Below are positions 14,943 through 21,564 of a DNA stretch of 21,677 nt, piece by piece. How positions within the stretch are numbered: position 1 is the first letter of the stretch; every line of letters begins with the position of its first letter. The notes under the pieces are model-generated. The model had not been told where the DNA came from, did no database searches, and saw only the letters and a list, made by a program, of their open reading frames with translations. The stretch covers positions 1-21,677 of the forward strand of contig JAEMTR010000009.1 in NCBI GenBank assembly GCA_016462245.1. The letters run 5' to 3'. The stretch is from Solirubrobacteraceae bacterium. Lineage in GTDB: Bacteria > Actinomycetota > Thermoleophilia > Solirubrobacterales > Solirubrobacteraceae. The position numbers were made by a program, and so were the translations under genes.

Positions 14943-15284
14943 ATGGCTGAGCACCGTTACAGCGCTGAGCAGGTAGATGCAGCGGTCGCTGCGATCGCCG
15001 ACGGCGAACGTTTCGCTGACGCGCAGGAGCTGGTTACTCACGCTGCGCCGGGTCTACAGCAGATCCTTGGCGCAGCGCTCGACGCCGGCGGCTTCTTCGA
15101 TTCAGCCCATCAAGGTGAGATCAGCCGCGTCGCCGAGATCGCCGATTCTGAAGAGCGCCGCATTGCGCTGGCCGAACTCGTCGCTGAGGAATCGCGGCTG
15201 GCGATGCTGGTCGGCGTCGCTGTCGGGCTGGCGCTGGCGGAAGAGCTTGCAGCAGCCAACGACGTTCAGGGAGGCGACCAGTGA
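14943..15284 (+). CDS. Small alanine-rich helical protein of unknown function, coupled to the UPF0173 gene
   Basis: A 113-residue protein, probably soluble and all helical. It has an N-terminal EQVDAAVAAIADGERFADAQELV segment, a middle LQQILGAALDAGGFF part, and a moderately hydrophobic C-terminal helix (LAMLVGVAVGLALAEELAAA) that could be amphipathic or membrane-associated. I do not recognise it. It is the first gene of a unit in which each stop overlaps the next start by 4 bases: its TGA overlaps the GTG of the UPF0173 hydrolase. Such tight coupling suggests it works with, or in stoichiometry to, that enzyme, but no function can be named. Confidence 0.75.
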   Translation: MAEHRYSAEQVDAAVAAIADGERFADAQELVTHAAPGLQQILGAALDAGGFFDSAHQGEISRVAEIADSEERRIALAELVAEESRLAMLVGVAVGLALAEELAAANDVQGGDQ

Positions 15285-15976
15285 GCAGCGTAGAAGTTCG
15301 ATTCCTAGGTCACTCGGCGTTCTCGTTTGAGCATGACGGGACCAGAGTCCTCGTCGATCCATTCCTGACTGGCAACCCGAAAGCTGCCGCAGCGCACGAT
15401 CAGCTTGAGGCCGACGCAATCCTGATCACGCACGGCCACGCAGATCACATCGGTGACACGGCCGCGATCGCTTCGCGCACCGGTGCCCCGGTCGCAGCAA
15501 TAGTTGAGATCGCCGCTGAGCTGAGCGAGGAGCTGGGTCCTGATCATCTTGTTCACGACCCTAATCTGGGCGGCACGATCGATTTCGACTGGGGATGGGC
15601 GCAGTGGGTGCCGGCTTGGCACACCTCGACAACGCCTCGTGGGACGGTTAACACTCCCGCTGGAATCGTCCTCAACATCGGCGGCAAGACGATCTACCAC
15701 CTTGGTGATACTGCGCTGTTCAGCGACCTCGCACTGCCCGGTCAGCGCCACTCGATCGACCTAGCGCTGATCCCGATCGGAGGCCATTACACGATGGATC
15801 GCCACGACGCCGTTCGCGCCGCGGCGTTGATCGGCGCTCCTCGAGTCGTCCCGATTCACTGCAATACCTTCACGCCGATTGAGACCGACGCGCAAGCCTT
15901 TGCCGATGACGTAGCGGCCGAAGGCTTCGCGACAGTCACGATTCTTGAGCCGGGCGAAAGTTTGGAGCTAGCGTGA
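15281..15976 (+). CDS. Metal-dependent hydrolase, UPF0173 (metallo-beta-lactamase fold)
   Basis: A 231-residue protein with the metallo-beta-lactamase fold, close to the usual length of about 227 for UPF0173. The start VEVRFLGHSAFSFE is the family signature. The binuclear metal site is visible: H51-x-H53-x-D55-H56 in THGHADHIGD, the histidine in PAWHTSTTP, the aspartate in YHLGDTALF, and the histidine in VVPIHCNTF; IPIGGHYTM is also typical. The substrate is not established for this family. The GTG start has a GGGAGG ribosome binding site at about 15270 and overlaps the preceding stop. Its own TGA overlaps the GTG of the next gene. Confidence 0.93.
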   Translation: MSSVEVRFLGHSAFSFEHDGTRVLVDPFLTGNPKAAAAHDQLEADAILITHGHADHIGDTAAIASRTGAPVAAIVEIAAELSEELGPDHLVHDPNLGGTIDFDWGWAQWVPAWHTSTTPRGTVNTPAGIVLNIGGKTIYHLGDTALFSDLALPGQRHSIDLALIPIGGHYTMDRHDAVRAAALIGAPRVVPIHCNTFTPIETDAQAFADDVAAEGFATVTILEPGESLELA

Positions 15977-16248
15977 TCACGGCCTTCGTCCTCGTTGAAG
16001 CGGAGCGCACGGCGCTGGCCACGCTGGGCGGGAAACTGAACCAGATCGATGGCGTCGCCGAGGTCTATTCGGTAACGGGAGCTTGGGACTTCGTAGCGAT
16101 TGTGCGAGTAGAGCGCCACCAGCAGCTTGCTGACGCGCTGGCCAAAAACGTTGCCGCTCTTGAGGGCGTGAGCCGCTCGCAGACGATGGTCGCGTTCGAC
16201 TCGTTTACCGATCTCGACCTCGACAAGCTGTTTACTGACCGATCCTGA
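15973..16248 (+). CDS. Stand-alone Lrp/AsnC effector-binding (RAM) domain protein
   Basis: A 91-residue protein consisting of only the ligand-binding/oligomerisation half of Lrp/AsnC regulators. The ferredoxin-like beta-alpha-beta pattern is clear: MITAFVLVEAE, IDGVAEVYSVTGAWDFVAIV with the conserved G-x-W/Y-D segment, then LEGVSRSQTMVAFDSF. There is no helix-turn-helix domain, so it cannot bind DNA by itself. Such short RAM proteins are thought to bind amino acids or to hetero-oligomerise with full regulators. It is translationally coupled to the UPF0173 hydrolase (GTGA overlap), so it may sense a product of that enzyme; this is inference. Confidence 0.9.
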   Translation: MITAFVLVEAERTALATLGGKLNQIDGVAEVYSVTGAWDFVAIVRVERHQQLADALAKNVAALEGVSRSQTMVAFDSFTDLDLDKLFTDRS

Positions 16249-16256
16249 GCTGCGGC

Positions 16257-16262
16257 TACGCT
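16257..16262 (+). promoter_or_regulatory. Putative leaderless -10 box (TACGCT)
   Basis: TACGCT ends 8 bases before the ATG at 16271, in the 22-base gap after the RAM-domain gene. No Shine-Dalgarno is present. Confidence 0.55.
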
Positions 16263-16270
16263 GAAAAGCG

Positions 16271-16924
16271 ATGAGCTCGATTGTCCGCCCTGAGTTTGGT
16301 GATTCGTTGCCAACATGGCTTGGCCCCAAGTGGCGCGCTTTAGGGCGCCTTCCGCGTGGGCTGATCATCGCGGTCGCGATGATCGCTGCTCTCCTTGTGA
16401 TCTACATGCTGCTCGGAGGCGGATCGTCTAAGCGAAACGCTGAGGTTGCGGTGCCGGTCGCGTTCCGATTGAGCTATGACGGCGACCTGTTGATGGCGAG
16501 GCTCCCGCTCGGCCGCGAGTCGCTGCGGCTTGAAACTCCAGCTAGCGTCTCAGCGAAGCGAACCTTCGCCGTCCAGCCGTTGATACTGCCTGCCTATCAA
16601 GGGGCGATCGAAGGCGTCCTTCCGCTTCAGGCCGAGCGGCTGACGCGCCAGATGAGTGCTGCCGATCCCAGCCTGATCACGATCGCCGAGGGCCCAATCT
16701 CGCTTGAGAAGCAGCCGGGGTATGAGCTGTACTACCAGTTCAGCCGCGGCGGTAGAACCTTCTACGGCCGCCGCGTTCTAATCTTTCCGCTTCAGCCAGG
16801 CGCGCGAGCTGGGGTCGATCTGACGATGACAGGGCAGCGCAACGCTCAAACGCAGACGGCCGGTGTTCTGGCCCAGCAGCCGCCACTGCGTGAGCCGTTC
16901 GAATCGCTCGTCGTCGGTAACTGA
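16271..16924 (+). CDS. Single-pass membrane protein of unknown function
   Basis: A 217-residue protein: a cytoplasmic N-terminus of about 29 residues, one membrane span (30-46, GLIIAVAMIAALLVIYMLLG), and an outside domain of about 165 residues with no cysteines. The outside domain looks beta-rich (EVAVPVAFRLSYDGDLLMAR, LITIAEGPISLEK, YELYYQFSRGGRTFYGRRVL). The last 30 residues are glutamine-rich and probably disordered. I do not recognise the family. The gene is convergent with the sigma factor gene, with 3 bases between their stop codons. Confidence 0.78.
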   Translation: MSSIVRPEFGDSLPTWLGPKWRALGRLPRGLIIAVAMIAALLVIYMLLGGGSSKRNAEVAVPVAFRLSYDGDLLMARLPLGRESLRLETPASVSAKRTFAVQPLILPAYQGAIEGVLPLQAERLTRQMSAADPSLITIAEGPISLEKQPGYELYYQFSRGGRTFYGRRVLIFPLQPGARAGVDLTMTGQRNAQTQTAGVLAQQPPLREPFESLVVGN

Positions 16925-16927
16925 GCG

Positions 16928-18397
16928 CTAGCGAGTTGTAGAAAGCGCGGTCGGCGTCTCGCCGACGACTGTCTCGATGCTCTGCGCAGTTGTTGGCTCA
17001 GATGGCAGAACCGCTGGCACGTCAACGACCGGTGGTGCCGCTGGCACGTCAACGACCGGTGGTGCGGCTGGCACGTCAACGACCGGTGGAACCGCTGGCA
17101 CGTCAACGACCGGTGGTGCGAGCGTCACGTCGTCGTGGTGCTCCTCAATAACAACAGGCACGGCAACGACAGTTGGATCGACTGTTACAGGCAGCGGCGC
17201 TGGGGCGACGACCGGCGCGATTACCGCGGCGAGTGTTGGGGCAGCGTCGATGGGGGCCTCAGGCTTGGCTGGAGCTCCACTCTTCGCCGCCGTCGTGATT
17301 GGCGCTACTGCGACCGGAGTGCTCTGCATGATTGCGGCGGCGGACTCGCGCCTCGGCTCAGCGGTCGTTGCCTTGTTTACCTCAACGGCGCCGGTAGTGA
17401 CGATCGCGGCTGCCGCCATCGTTGCGGCGGCCTTCGTCGCAACTGAACCGACGGCGCCGGAGAGCAGCCCGCCGCCAGCGGTCGCCGAAGCGGTTCCGCC
17501 GGCGCTGGCAGTTGTGCCGATATGAGCGAGGATGACCTTCTTCAACACCAGCAGCGGCCCGATCGGCAGCAGCATCGCGAGCGCCTTGTTGTTCTGCTTC
17601 AGCGTCGCTTGGAAGCCCTTGCAGCGCTCACATTCACGAGTGTGGCGGCGAACCGGGGGAGAGAGCTTGGTCAGCCCTTCGGCCACTTCGGCAAGTTCGA
17701 TCCGCACCTCTTCACAGGAGATCTGGCGAGCCTGGGCTGCTTCGGCGAGGCCGCCACGGGCGCGAACCAGCAGCGACTTGACGCTTGGCACGGTCGTCTC
17801 CATCGCCTCGGCGATCTGGTCGTAGGAGAGCGCGTCGATCTCGCGCAGCAGCAGCGCCGTGCGCTGCGACTCGGGCAGCTCGCGCACGTCGGTCATCAGC
17901 TGTCGCAGGTCTTCGCGCTGGCTTACTTCATCCTCGGTCGTGCGGCCGTGGTTGGCAACGTGGTGGTCGAAGTCATCGACGCCGATTGCAGTTTGGCGGC
18001 GGAGGTGGTTGAGCGAGCGGTTGCGGGCAATCCGGTAGAGCCAAGGCTTGACGTTGATCGCGCGCTCATCGGCCATCATCGCGCTGTAGGCGGCGGCGAA
18101 GCTTTCCTGAGTTACGTCCTCAGCGTCCTCCTTCGAGGCCAGCATGTGGCGCGTGAAGCCGAGGATCCGTGTGTGGTAGCGGCCGACCAGCGCCTCATAG
18201 GCCGACTGATTACCGCGGCGCGTCAGCGTGACCAGTTTCTCGTCCGATTGGAGACGCAGAAAGGCGCTCGGGGCGCGCAGTCCTACAAGGTCGGATTGTG
18301 TGATTGCTGAGGCTTCCATAGATTCTTCAGACATACCAACACCGCTGGAGGCAAAAGGTTTCGCTTTTTTTCGTCCCCTCGAGCTTCTTTTAACCAC
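16928..18397 (-). CDS. ECF-type sigma factor fused to a zinc anti-sigma-like domain, hydrophobic segment and proline-rich repeat tail
   Basis: A 489-residue protein, more than twice the length of a plain ECF sigma factor. Residues 55-134 are sigma region 2 (YEALVGRYHTRILGFTRHML, DAEDVTQESF, PWLYRIARNRSLNHLRR). Residues 165-220 are region 4 (LPESQRTALLLREIDALSYD, VPSVKSLLVRAR). Residues 228-261 resemble a zinc anti-sigma motif, with C228 and H252-x3-C256-x2-C259. An alanine-rich hydrophobic stretch (311-339) may cross the membrane, followed by a low-complexity A/P/V tail with four VVDVPAxPP repeats (about 430-463). The fused regulator suggests self-inhibition released by an envelope signal. 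The start is GTG, 6 bases after a TAGCCT box; an ATG at 18334 (MSEESM) is the alternative. Codons near the GTG include a run of seven A. Confidence 0.85.
   Translation of the reverse strand: MVKRSSRGRKKAKPFASSGVGMSEESMEASAITQSDLVGLRAPSAFLRLQSDEKLVTLTRRGNQSAYEALVGRYHTRILGFTRHMLASKEDAEDVTQESFAAAYSAMMADERAINVKPWLYRIARNRSLNHLRRQTAIGVDDFDHHVANHGRTTEDEVSQREDLRQLMTDVRELPESQRTALLLREIDALSYDQIAEAMETTVPSVKSLLVRARGGLAEAAQARQISCEEVRIELAEVAEGLTKLSPPVRRHTRECERCKGFQATLKQNNKALAMLLPIGPLLVLKKVILAHIGTTASAGGTASATAGGGLLSGAVGSVATKAAATMAAAAIVTTGAVEVNKATTAEPRRESAAAIMQSTPVAVAPITTAAKSGAPAKPEAPIDAAPTLAAVIAPVVAPAPLPVTVDPTVVAVPVVIEEHHDDVTLAPPVVDVPAVPPVVDVPAAPPVVDVPAAPPVVDVPAVLPSEPTTAQSIETVVGETPTALSTTR
17013..17120 (-). 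repeat. Four tandem 27-bp repeats encoding VVDVPAxPP
   Basis: Four head-to-tail 27-base units (17013-17039, 17040-17066, 17067-17093, 17094-17120) differ only in the last few bases (GGTGCC, GGTGCG, GGAACC, GGTGCG). In the sigma protein frame each gives nine residues, VVDVPA followed by AP, VP or similar. Near-identity at DNA level suggests recent expansion or continual copy-number change. Confidence 0.95.
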
Positions 18398-18403
18398 AGC
18401 TAC

Positions 18404-18409
18404 AGGCTA
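18404..18409 (-). promoter_or_regulatory. Putative leaderless -10 box (TAGCCT) for the sigma factor gene
   Basis: On the - strand TAGCCT ends 6 bases before the GTG at 18397, supporting that start. It overlaps by two bases the -10 box proposed for tRNA-Leu on the other strand. Confidence 0.5.
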
Positions 18410-18413
18410 GTCT
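18408..18413 (+). promoter_or_regulatory. Putative -10 box (TAGTCT) for tRNA-Leu
   Basis: TAGTCT ends 9 bases before the first base of the mature tRNA, so a leader of only 2-3 bases would be removed by RNase P. TTCTTT at 18385-18390 is a weak candidate -35 at 17-base spacing. Confidence 0.45.
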
Positions 18414-18422
18414 TCAGCGCCC

Positions 18423-18508
18423 GCCCGGGTGGCGGAACCGGTAGACGCGGCTGGCTTAAAACCGGCTGTCCCGCAAGGGACGTGGGGGTTCGAGCCCCTC
18501 CCCGGGCA
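18423..18508 (+). tRNA. tRNA-Leu (anticodon UAA)
   Basis: An 86-base class II tRNA. The acceptor stem GCCCGGG (18423-18429) pairs with CCCGGGC (18501-18507), followed by discriminator A. The anticodon stem GCTGG/CCGGC encloses the loop CTTAAAA, with anticodon TAA at 18457-18459, reading UUA (and UUG by wobble). A long variable arm (TCCCGCAAGGGA hairpin) is as expected for leucine. The T arm is GGGGGTTCGAGCCCC with its TTCGA loop. CCA is not encoded. UUA codons are rare in such GC-rich genomes, and the gene stands alone between the sigma factor and the M23 peptidase. Confidence 0.97.
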
Positions 18509-18527
18509 TCGAACTCTGCGATTTTGC

Positions 18528-19664
18528 TCAGTTGAGCTTGTCGAGGCGCTGCATCAGCGGCAGCGAATCGTACGGACGGCCGCCCTTATACCAGCCCGGC
18601 GCGGTCCACAGTTCGATGTGCAGGTGGCAGCCGCTGGCGCTGCCGCTGTCGCTTACCCGCCCGAGCCGCTGGCCGGCAAAGACCTTCGAACCGACCTTCA
18701 CCGGGGAGCGTTCAAGCATGTGCATGTAGGCGTACGACTGACCGTCGGCGCGTTGAACGACGACGTAGTTGCCGGCCGCGCCCTGGAAGTCGTTGAACTG
18801 GACGACGCCGCTGGTCCATGCTGCGAGCGGCGTGCCGCACTTGGCAAAGTGGTCGGTCCCTTGGTGGTCACGTGAGCCACCGAAGCGCTGCATTTCGCTC
18901 GCTGCCAATGTGTGCGCACCACGAATTGGGAAGAAGCCCTCGAGCATCTCGAACTGCGTGTCGCTGCCAGCCTTCGCCTTGGCACTCGCGCTGCCCAATT
19001 CGTTTAGCCGCAGCACGTAGGTGCCGCTTGCGGCTGGCTCCTCGCCGACGAAGCCATTCCAAGCTACGGCCCCGTCGCCGGACTTAACGAGCGGCCAGCT
19101 GCGCACAATCTTTCCGGTCTTACCGCTGACCGCTTCAACTCGCGCGCCAACCGCCACTGCGCTGCTCACGCGGTAGCTGAAGTGGGCCGCGCGCTTGCCG
19201 CCGGCGATCAGCTTCTTTGAACCGCTTGCGTCGTCGGTTGCGGGCAGTCCGGCAACGATCTTGACTGGCTGGGGCGCGGTCACGGCGCTGCCGATCGTGC
19301 CGCTGATGCGGATCGCGCCGCTCTTCGCGCGGCTTGGCACCGTGACAGTGATCGCGGTCGGCTGAGCAGCGCGAGCTGAAAGCTTGACGACGACGTTGTC
19401 GCGGCTCGGGCTGGAGCCGACGAAGGTGAGCTGCTGCGCGCTTTGAAGGTTGCTGCCGCGAACAGTCATTAGTTGCCCGGCGGAGCAGCTGCCGACGGGC
19501 TGGAGTGGGCAGGCAATCGATGAGACCAGAGGTTGGCCTGGAACCTCAGCGCCGCCGGGGCCGCTCGCAGCGATTGCAACAGGTGCACTGAAGGCGAGCA
19601 GCACTAGAAAGGCCGGGAGGCCTCTGCGAAGCAGGGGGGAAGTTGAACGCTTGAGTACTGGCAT
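18528..19664 (-). CDS. Secreted M23 family (LytM-type) metallopeptidase, cell-wall hydrolase
   Basis: A 378-residue exported zinc endopeptidase expected to cut peptidoglycan cross-bridges. The signal peptide (1-33, ending PVAIAA) is followed by an IPT/TIG-like beta domain (about 47-138, MTVRGSNLQSAQQLTFVG) and a FlgD-like immunoglobulin domain (about 160-222, WNGFVGEEPAASGTYVLRL). The C-terminal M23 domain (about 245-375) has the zinc ligands H267 and D271 (RDHQGTD), H315 (YAYMHM) and H347-L-H349 (GCHLHIEL). All catalytic residues are present, so it is probably active. The ATG at 19664 lies 24 bases after a c-di-AMP riboswitch and has no good ribosome binding site. Its end is 19 bases from the tRNA-Leu gene on the other strand. 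Confidence 0.92.
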   Translation of the reverse strand: MPVLKRSTSPLLRRGLPAFLVLLAFSAPVAIAASGPGGAEVPGQPLVSSIACPLQPVGSCSAGQLMTVRGSNLQSAQQLTFVGSSPSRDNVVVKLSARAAQPTAITVTVPSRAKSGAIRISGTIGSAVTAPQPVKIVAGLPATDDASGSKKLIAGGKRAAHFSYRVSSAVAVGARVEAVSGKTGKIVRSWPLVKSGDGAVAWNGFVGEEPAASGTYVLRLNELGSASAKAKAGSDTQFEMLEGFFPIRGAHTLAASEMQRFGGSRDHQGTDHFAKCGTPLAAWTSGVVQFNDFQGAAGNYVVVQRADGQSYAYMHMLERSPVKVGSKVFAGQRLGRVSDSGSASGCHLHIELWTAPGWYKGGRPYDSLPLMQRLDKLN

Positions 19665-19688
19665 GAACTGCTGACCACTCTTGTTTGT

Positions 19689-19816
19689 GCCTACGAGGTG
19701 AGCTGACGGGCGCGCGCTATTAAGAGTCTGCGCGGCGCTCCGAACTGCGAGCGCTTAGCCCCAACAACCTGGTTCCCCCGCTCGCGGCCACACTGGGCGG
19801 CCACGACTCGGCTGGT
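19689..19816 (-). promoter_or_regulatory. c-di-AMP riboswitch (ydaO-yuaA class)
   Basis: Read on the - strand, the leader of the M23 gene contains the conserved blocks of this class in order. GCCGAGTCGTGGCC is at the 5' end. A P2-like stem follows (CGTGGCC pairing with GGCCGCG), then GAGCGGGGGAACCA (19770-19783) and TTGGGGCTAAGC. The 3' block GTCAGCTCACCTCGTAGGC (19689-19707) is the most diagnostic part of actinobacterial members. A variable hairpin (GCGCTC/GAGCGC) lies between. The class senses cyclic di-AMP and in Actinobacteria commonly precedes cell-wall hydrolase and resuscitation-factor genes, usually turning them off when ligand is bound. No U-tract terminator is visible, so control might act on translation. 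Edges are approximate, and the outer P1 pairing is weak. Confidence 0.87.
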
Positions 19817-19830
19817 CTTTAACTCTGCAG

Positions 19831-19836
19831 AGGGTA
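19831..19836 (-). promoter_or_regulatory. Putative -10 box (TACCCT) for the riboswitch-M23 transcript
   Basis: On the - strand TACCCT places the transcript start near 19824, just before the riboswitch, giving a 5' leader of about 160 bases for the M23 gene. Confidence 0.45.
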
Positions 19837-19893
19837 GCGAGATGACCCCACGTAAGGCGCCGACGCGGGCGCCGCGGCACTCCCGATCGTCGG

Positions 19894-19899
19894 TAGGGT
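19894..19899 (+). promoter_or_regulatory. Putative leaderless -10 box (TAGGGT)
   Basis: TAGGGT ends 6 bases before the ATG at 19906 of the acetolactate-synthase-like gene, so the transcript is predicted to start on the ATG. No Shine-Dalgarno is present. Confidence 0.6.
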
Positions 19900-19905
19900 T
19901 GCGCG

Positions 19906-21555
19906 ATGGAAAGCGAAGCTGGCTCAACGACGATGTTCCACGGCGGTCGCCTCGTAGCGCGGAGGCTGAAGCAGTACGGGGTTTCGAAACTGTTCACGCT
20001 CTCCGGCGGCCACCTCTTCTCGATCTACGACGGATGCCGCGATGAGGGGATCGAGATCGTCGACACGCGCCACGAGCAGGCAGCAACCTTCGCCGCCGAA
20101 GGCTGGGCCAAGGTCACGCGCCAGCCGGGCGTTGCAGCACTGACGGCCGGCCCCGGCGTGACCAACGGGCTCAGCGCAATCGGCTCGGCGCTGCAGAACC
20201 AGTCACCGATCATGGTTCTCGGTGGCCGCGCGCCGGCGCTGCGCTGGGGGATGGGTTCGCTTCAGGAGATCGACCACATTCCATTCGTCGCGCCGCTGAC
20301 GAAATTCGCCGCTACGGCCGAGAGCCCGGACGCAATCCCCGGGCTGATCGACGAAGCACTAACGACGGCGCTGGCGCCGCATTCCGGCCCGACCTTCATC
20401 GACTTCCCGCTCGACGTCGTCTTCTCCGAGGGCGAGGAGTCGCCCCCAGCGCCGCCGCTGCCCGACCCCGAGGCCGAGCCAGCCGCGGCAACCGGGATCG
20501 ACGAAGCGATCGCTCTGCTGGCCGCGGCCGAGCGCCCCGTGATCATGGCCGGCACCAATCTCTGGTGGGGTCACGGCGAGAAGGCACTGCTGGAGCTAGT
20601 TAACGAGCGGCGGATCCCCGTCTTCCTTAACGGACTAGGGCGCGGATGCGTTCCGGCCGACCACGAGCTCTTCTTCGCCCGCGCCCGCGGCCAGGCGCTG
20701 CAGGAGGCCGACGTCGCTGTAGTGATCGGCGTGCCGATGGATTTCCGGCTTGGCTTCGGCGGTTCGTTCGGTGAGCAGACGAAGCTGATCGTCGTTGACC
20801 GCGCTGAGCCGCTGCGCCCGAACCCGCGTGAGGTTGCAGCCGAGGGTTATGGAGGCGTTGCCGCGACGATCGATGCGCTGCGCGAAGGAACCGGCGGGCT
20901 CGAAGACGCAACCGGCGCTTGGGTTACAAAGCTGCGTGAGGTCGAAGACGAGAAGCGCGCCGCCGAGCTGCCGGAGCTGGAGGATGACCGCGCGCCGCTG
21001 CACCCAATGCGGATCTACCACGAGCTAAACCAGTTCCTTGACCGTGACGCGATCGTGATTGGCGACGGCGGCGACTTCGTCTCGTTCGCCGGCAAGATGA
21101 TCAACTCCTATGAACCGGGCTGCTGGCTCGACCCTGGCCCATTCGGCTGCCTCGGCTCGGGGACCGGCTACGCGCTGGCCGCGAAGCTCGCCTTCCCTGA
21201 CCGTCAGGTAGTCCTGATCGTTGGCGACGGCGCCTTCGGCTTTGGCGGCATGGAGTTCGACACGCTCGCCCGCCACGGCGTCAACGTCGTCGCCGTAATG
21301 GGCAACAACGGCATCTGGGCGCTCGAGAAGCACCCGATGGAGTTCCTTTACGGCTACTCGGTTGCTGCTGAGCTGCGCCCCGGCACGCGCTACGACGAGA
21401 TCGTCACGACGCTCGGCGGCTACGGCGAGCTGGTTGAGAAGCCGGCCGACCTGCGCCCCGCGCTGGAGCGAGCTTTTGCCTCCGGCCTGCCGGCGCTCGT
21501 CAATGTCCTGCAGGACCCTGACGTGATCTACCCACGCAAAGCGAATCTCGCCTGA
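19906..21555 (+). CDS. Thiamine-diphosphate-dependent enzyme, acetolactate synthase large-subunit-like
   Basis: A 549-residue enzyme of the pyruvate oxidase/acetolactate synthase/2-hydroxyacyl-CoA lyase superfamily. The N-terminal Pyr domain has the cofactor-activating glutamate E57 in TRHEQAATFAAEGWAK and the TAGPGVTNGLSAIGSALQNQ segment. A central domain (about 195-330) carries IMAGTNLWWG. The C-terminal PP domain has the thiamine diphosphate motif from G440-D-G442 to N467-N468 (GDGAFGFGGMEFDTLARHG). It is slightly shorter than biosynthetic acetolactate synthases, and no ilvH/ilvN small subunit or ilvC is nearby. A catabolic or acyl-CoA-lyase-like role, as suspected for mycobacterial IlvG-like proteins, is therefore possible. 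The substrate is undetermined. Confidence 0.85.
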   Translation: MESEAGSTTMFHGGRLVARRLKQYGVSKLFTLSGGHLFSIYDGCRDEGIEIVDTRHEQAATFAAEGWAKVTRQPGVAALTAGPGVTNGLSAIGSALQNQSPIMVLGGRAPALRWGMGSLQEIDHIPFVAPLTKFAATAESPDAIPGLIDEALTTALAPHSGPTFIDFPLDVVFSEGEESPPAPPLPDPEAEPAAATGIDEAIALLAAAERPVIMAGTNLWWGHGEKALLELVNERRIPVFLNGLGRGCVPADHELFFARARGQALQEADVAVVIGVPMDFRLGFGGSFGEQTKLIVVDRAEPLRPNPREVAAEGYGGVAATIDALREGTGGLEDATGAWVTKLREVEDEKRAAELPELEDDRAPLHPMRIYHELNQFLDRDAIVIGDGGDFVSFAGKMINSYEPGCWLDPGPFGCLGSGTGYALAAKLAFPDRQVVLIVGDGAFGFGGMEFDTLARHGVNVVAVMGNNGIWALEKHPMEFLYGYSVAAELRPGTRYDEIVTTLGGYGELVEKPADLRPALERAFASGLPALVNVLQDPDVIYPRKANLA

Positions 21556-21564
21556 GCTAAGCGG

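Noticed and set aside
17013..17120. Possible CRISPR array
   Set aside because: Units are directly adjacent with no spacers, in frame inside a gene, and no cas genes are nearby.
16977..17525. A threonine/glycine-rich open frame over the 27-bp repeats
   Set aside because: The GTSTTGGAA repeats are the antisense reading of VVDVPAxPP repeats in the sigma protein; no start signal supports it.
17522..18310. A 262-codon open frame antisense to the sigma factor gene
   Set aside because: The - strand frame carries unmistakable sigma regions 2 and 4; the antisense product has no recognisable domain.
18429..18875. A 148-codon + strand open frame starting within tRNA-Leu
   Set aside because: It begins inside the tRNA and runs antisense through the M23 catalytic domain.
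19691..19927. A 78-codon - strand open frame upstream of the M23 gene
   Set aside because: It covers the riboswitch aptamer and its promoter; conservation there is explained by RNA structure, not protein.
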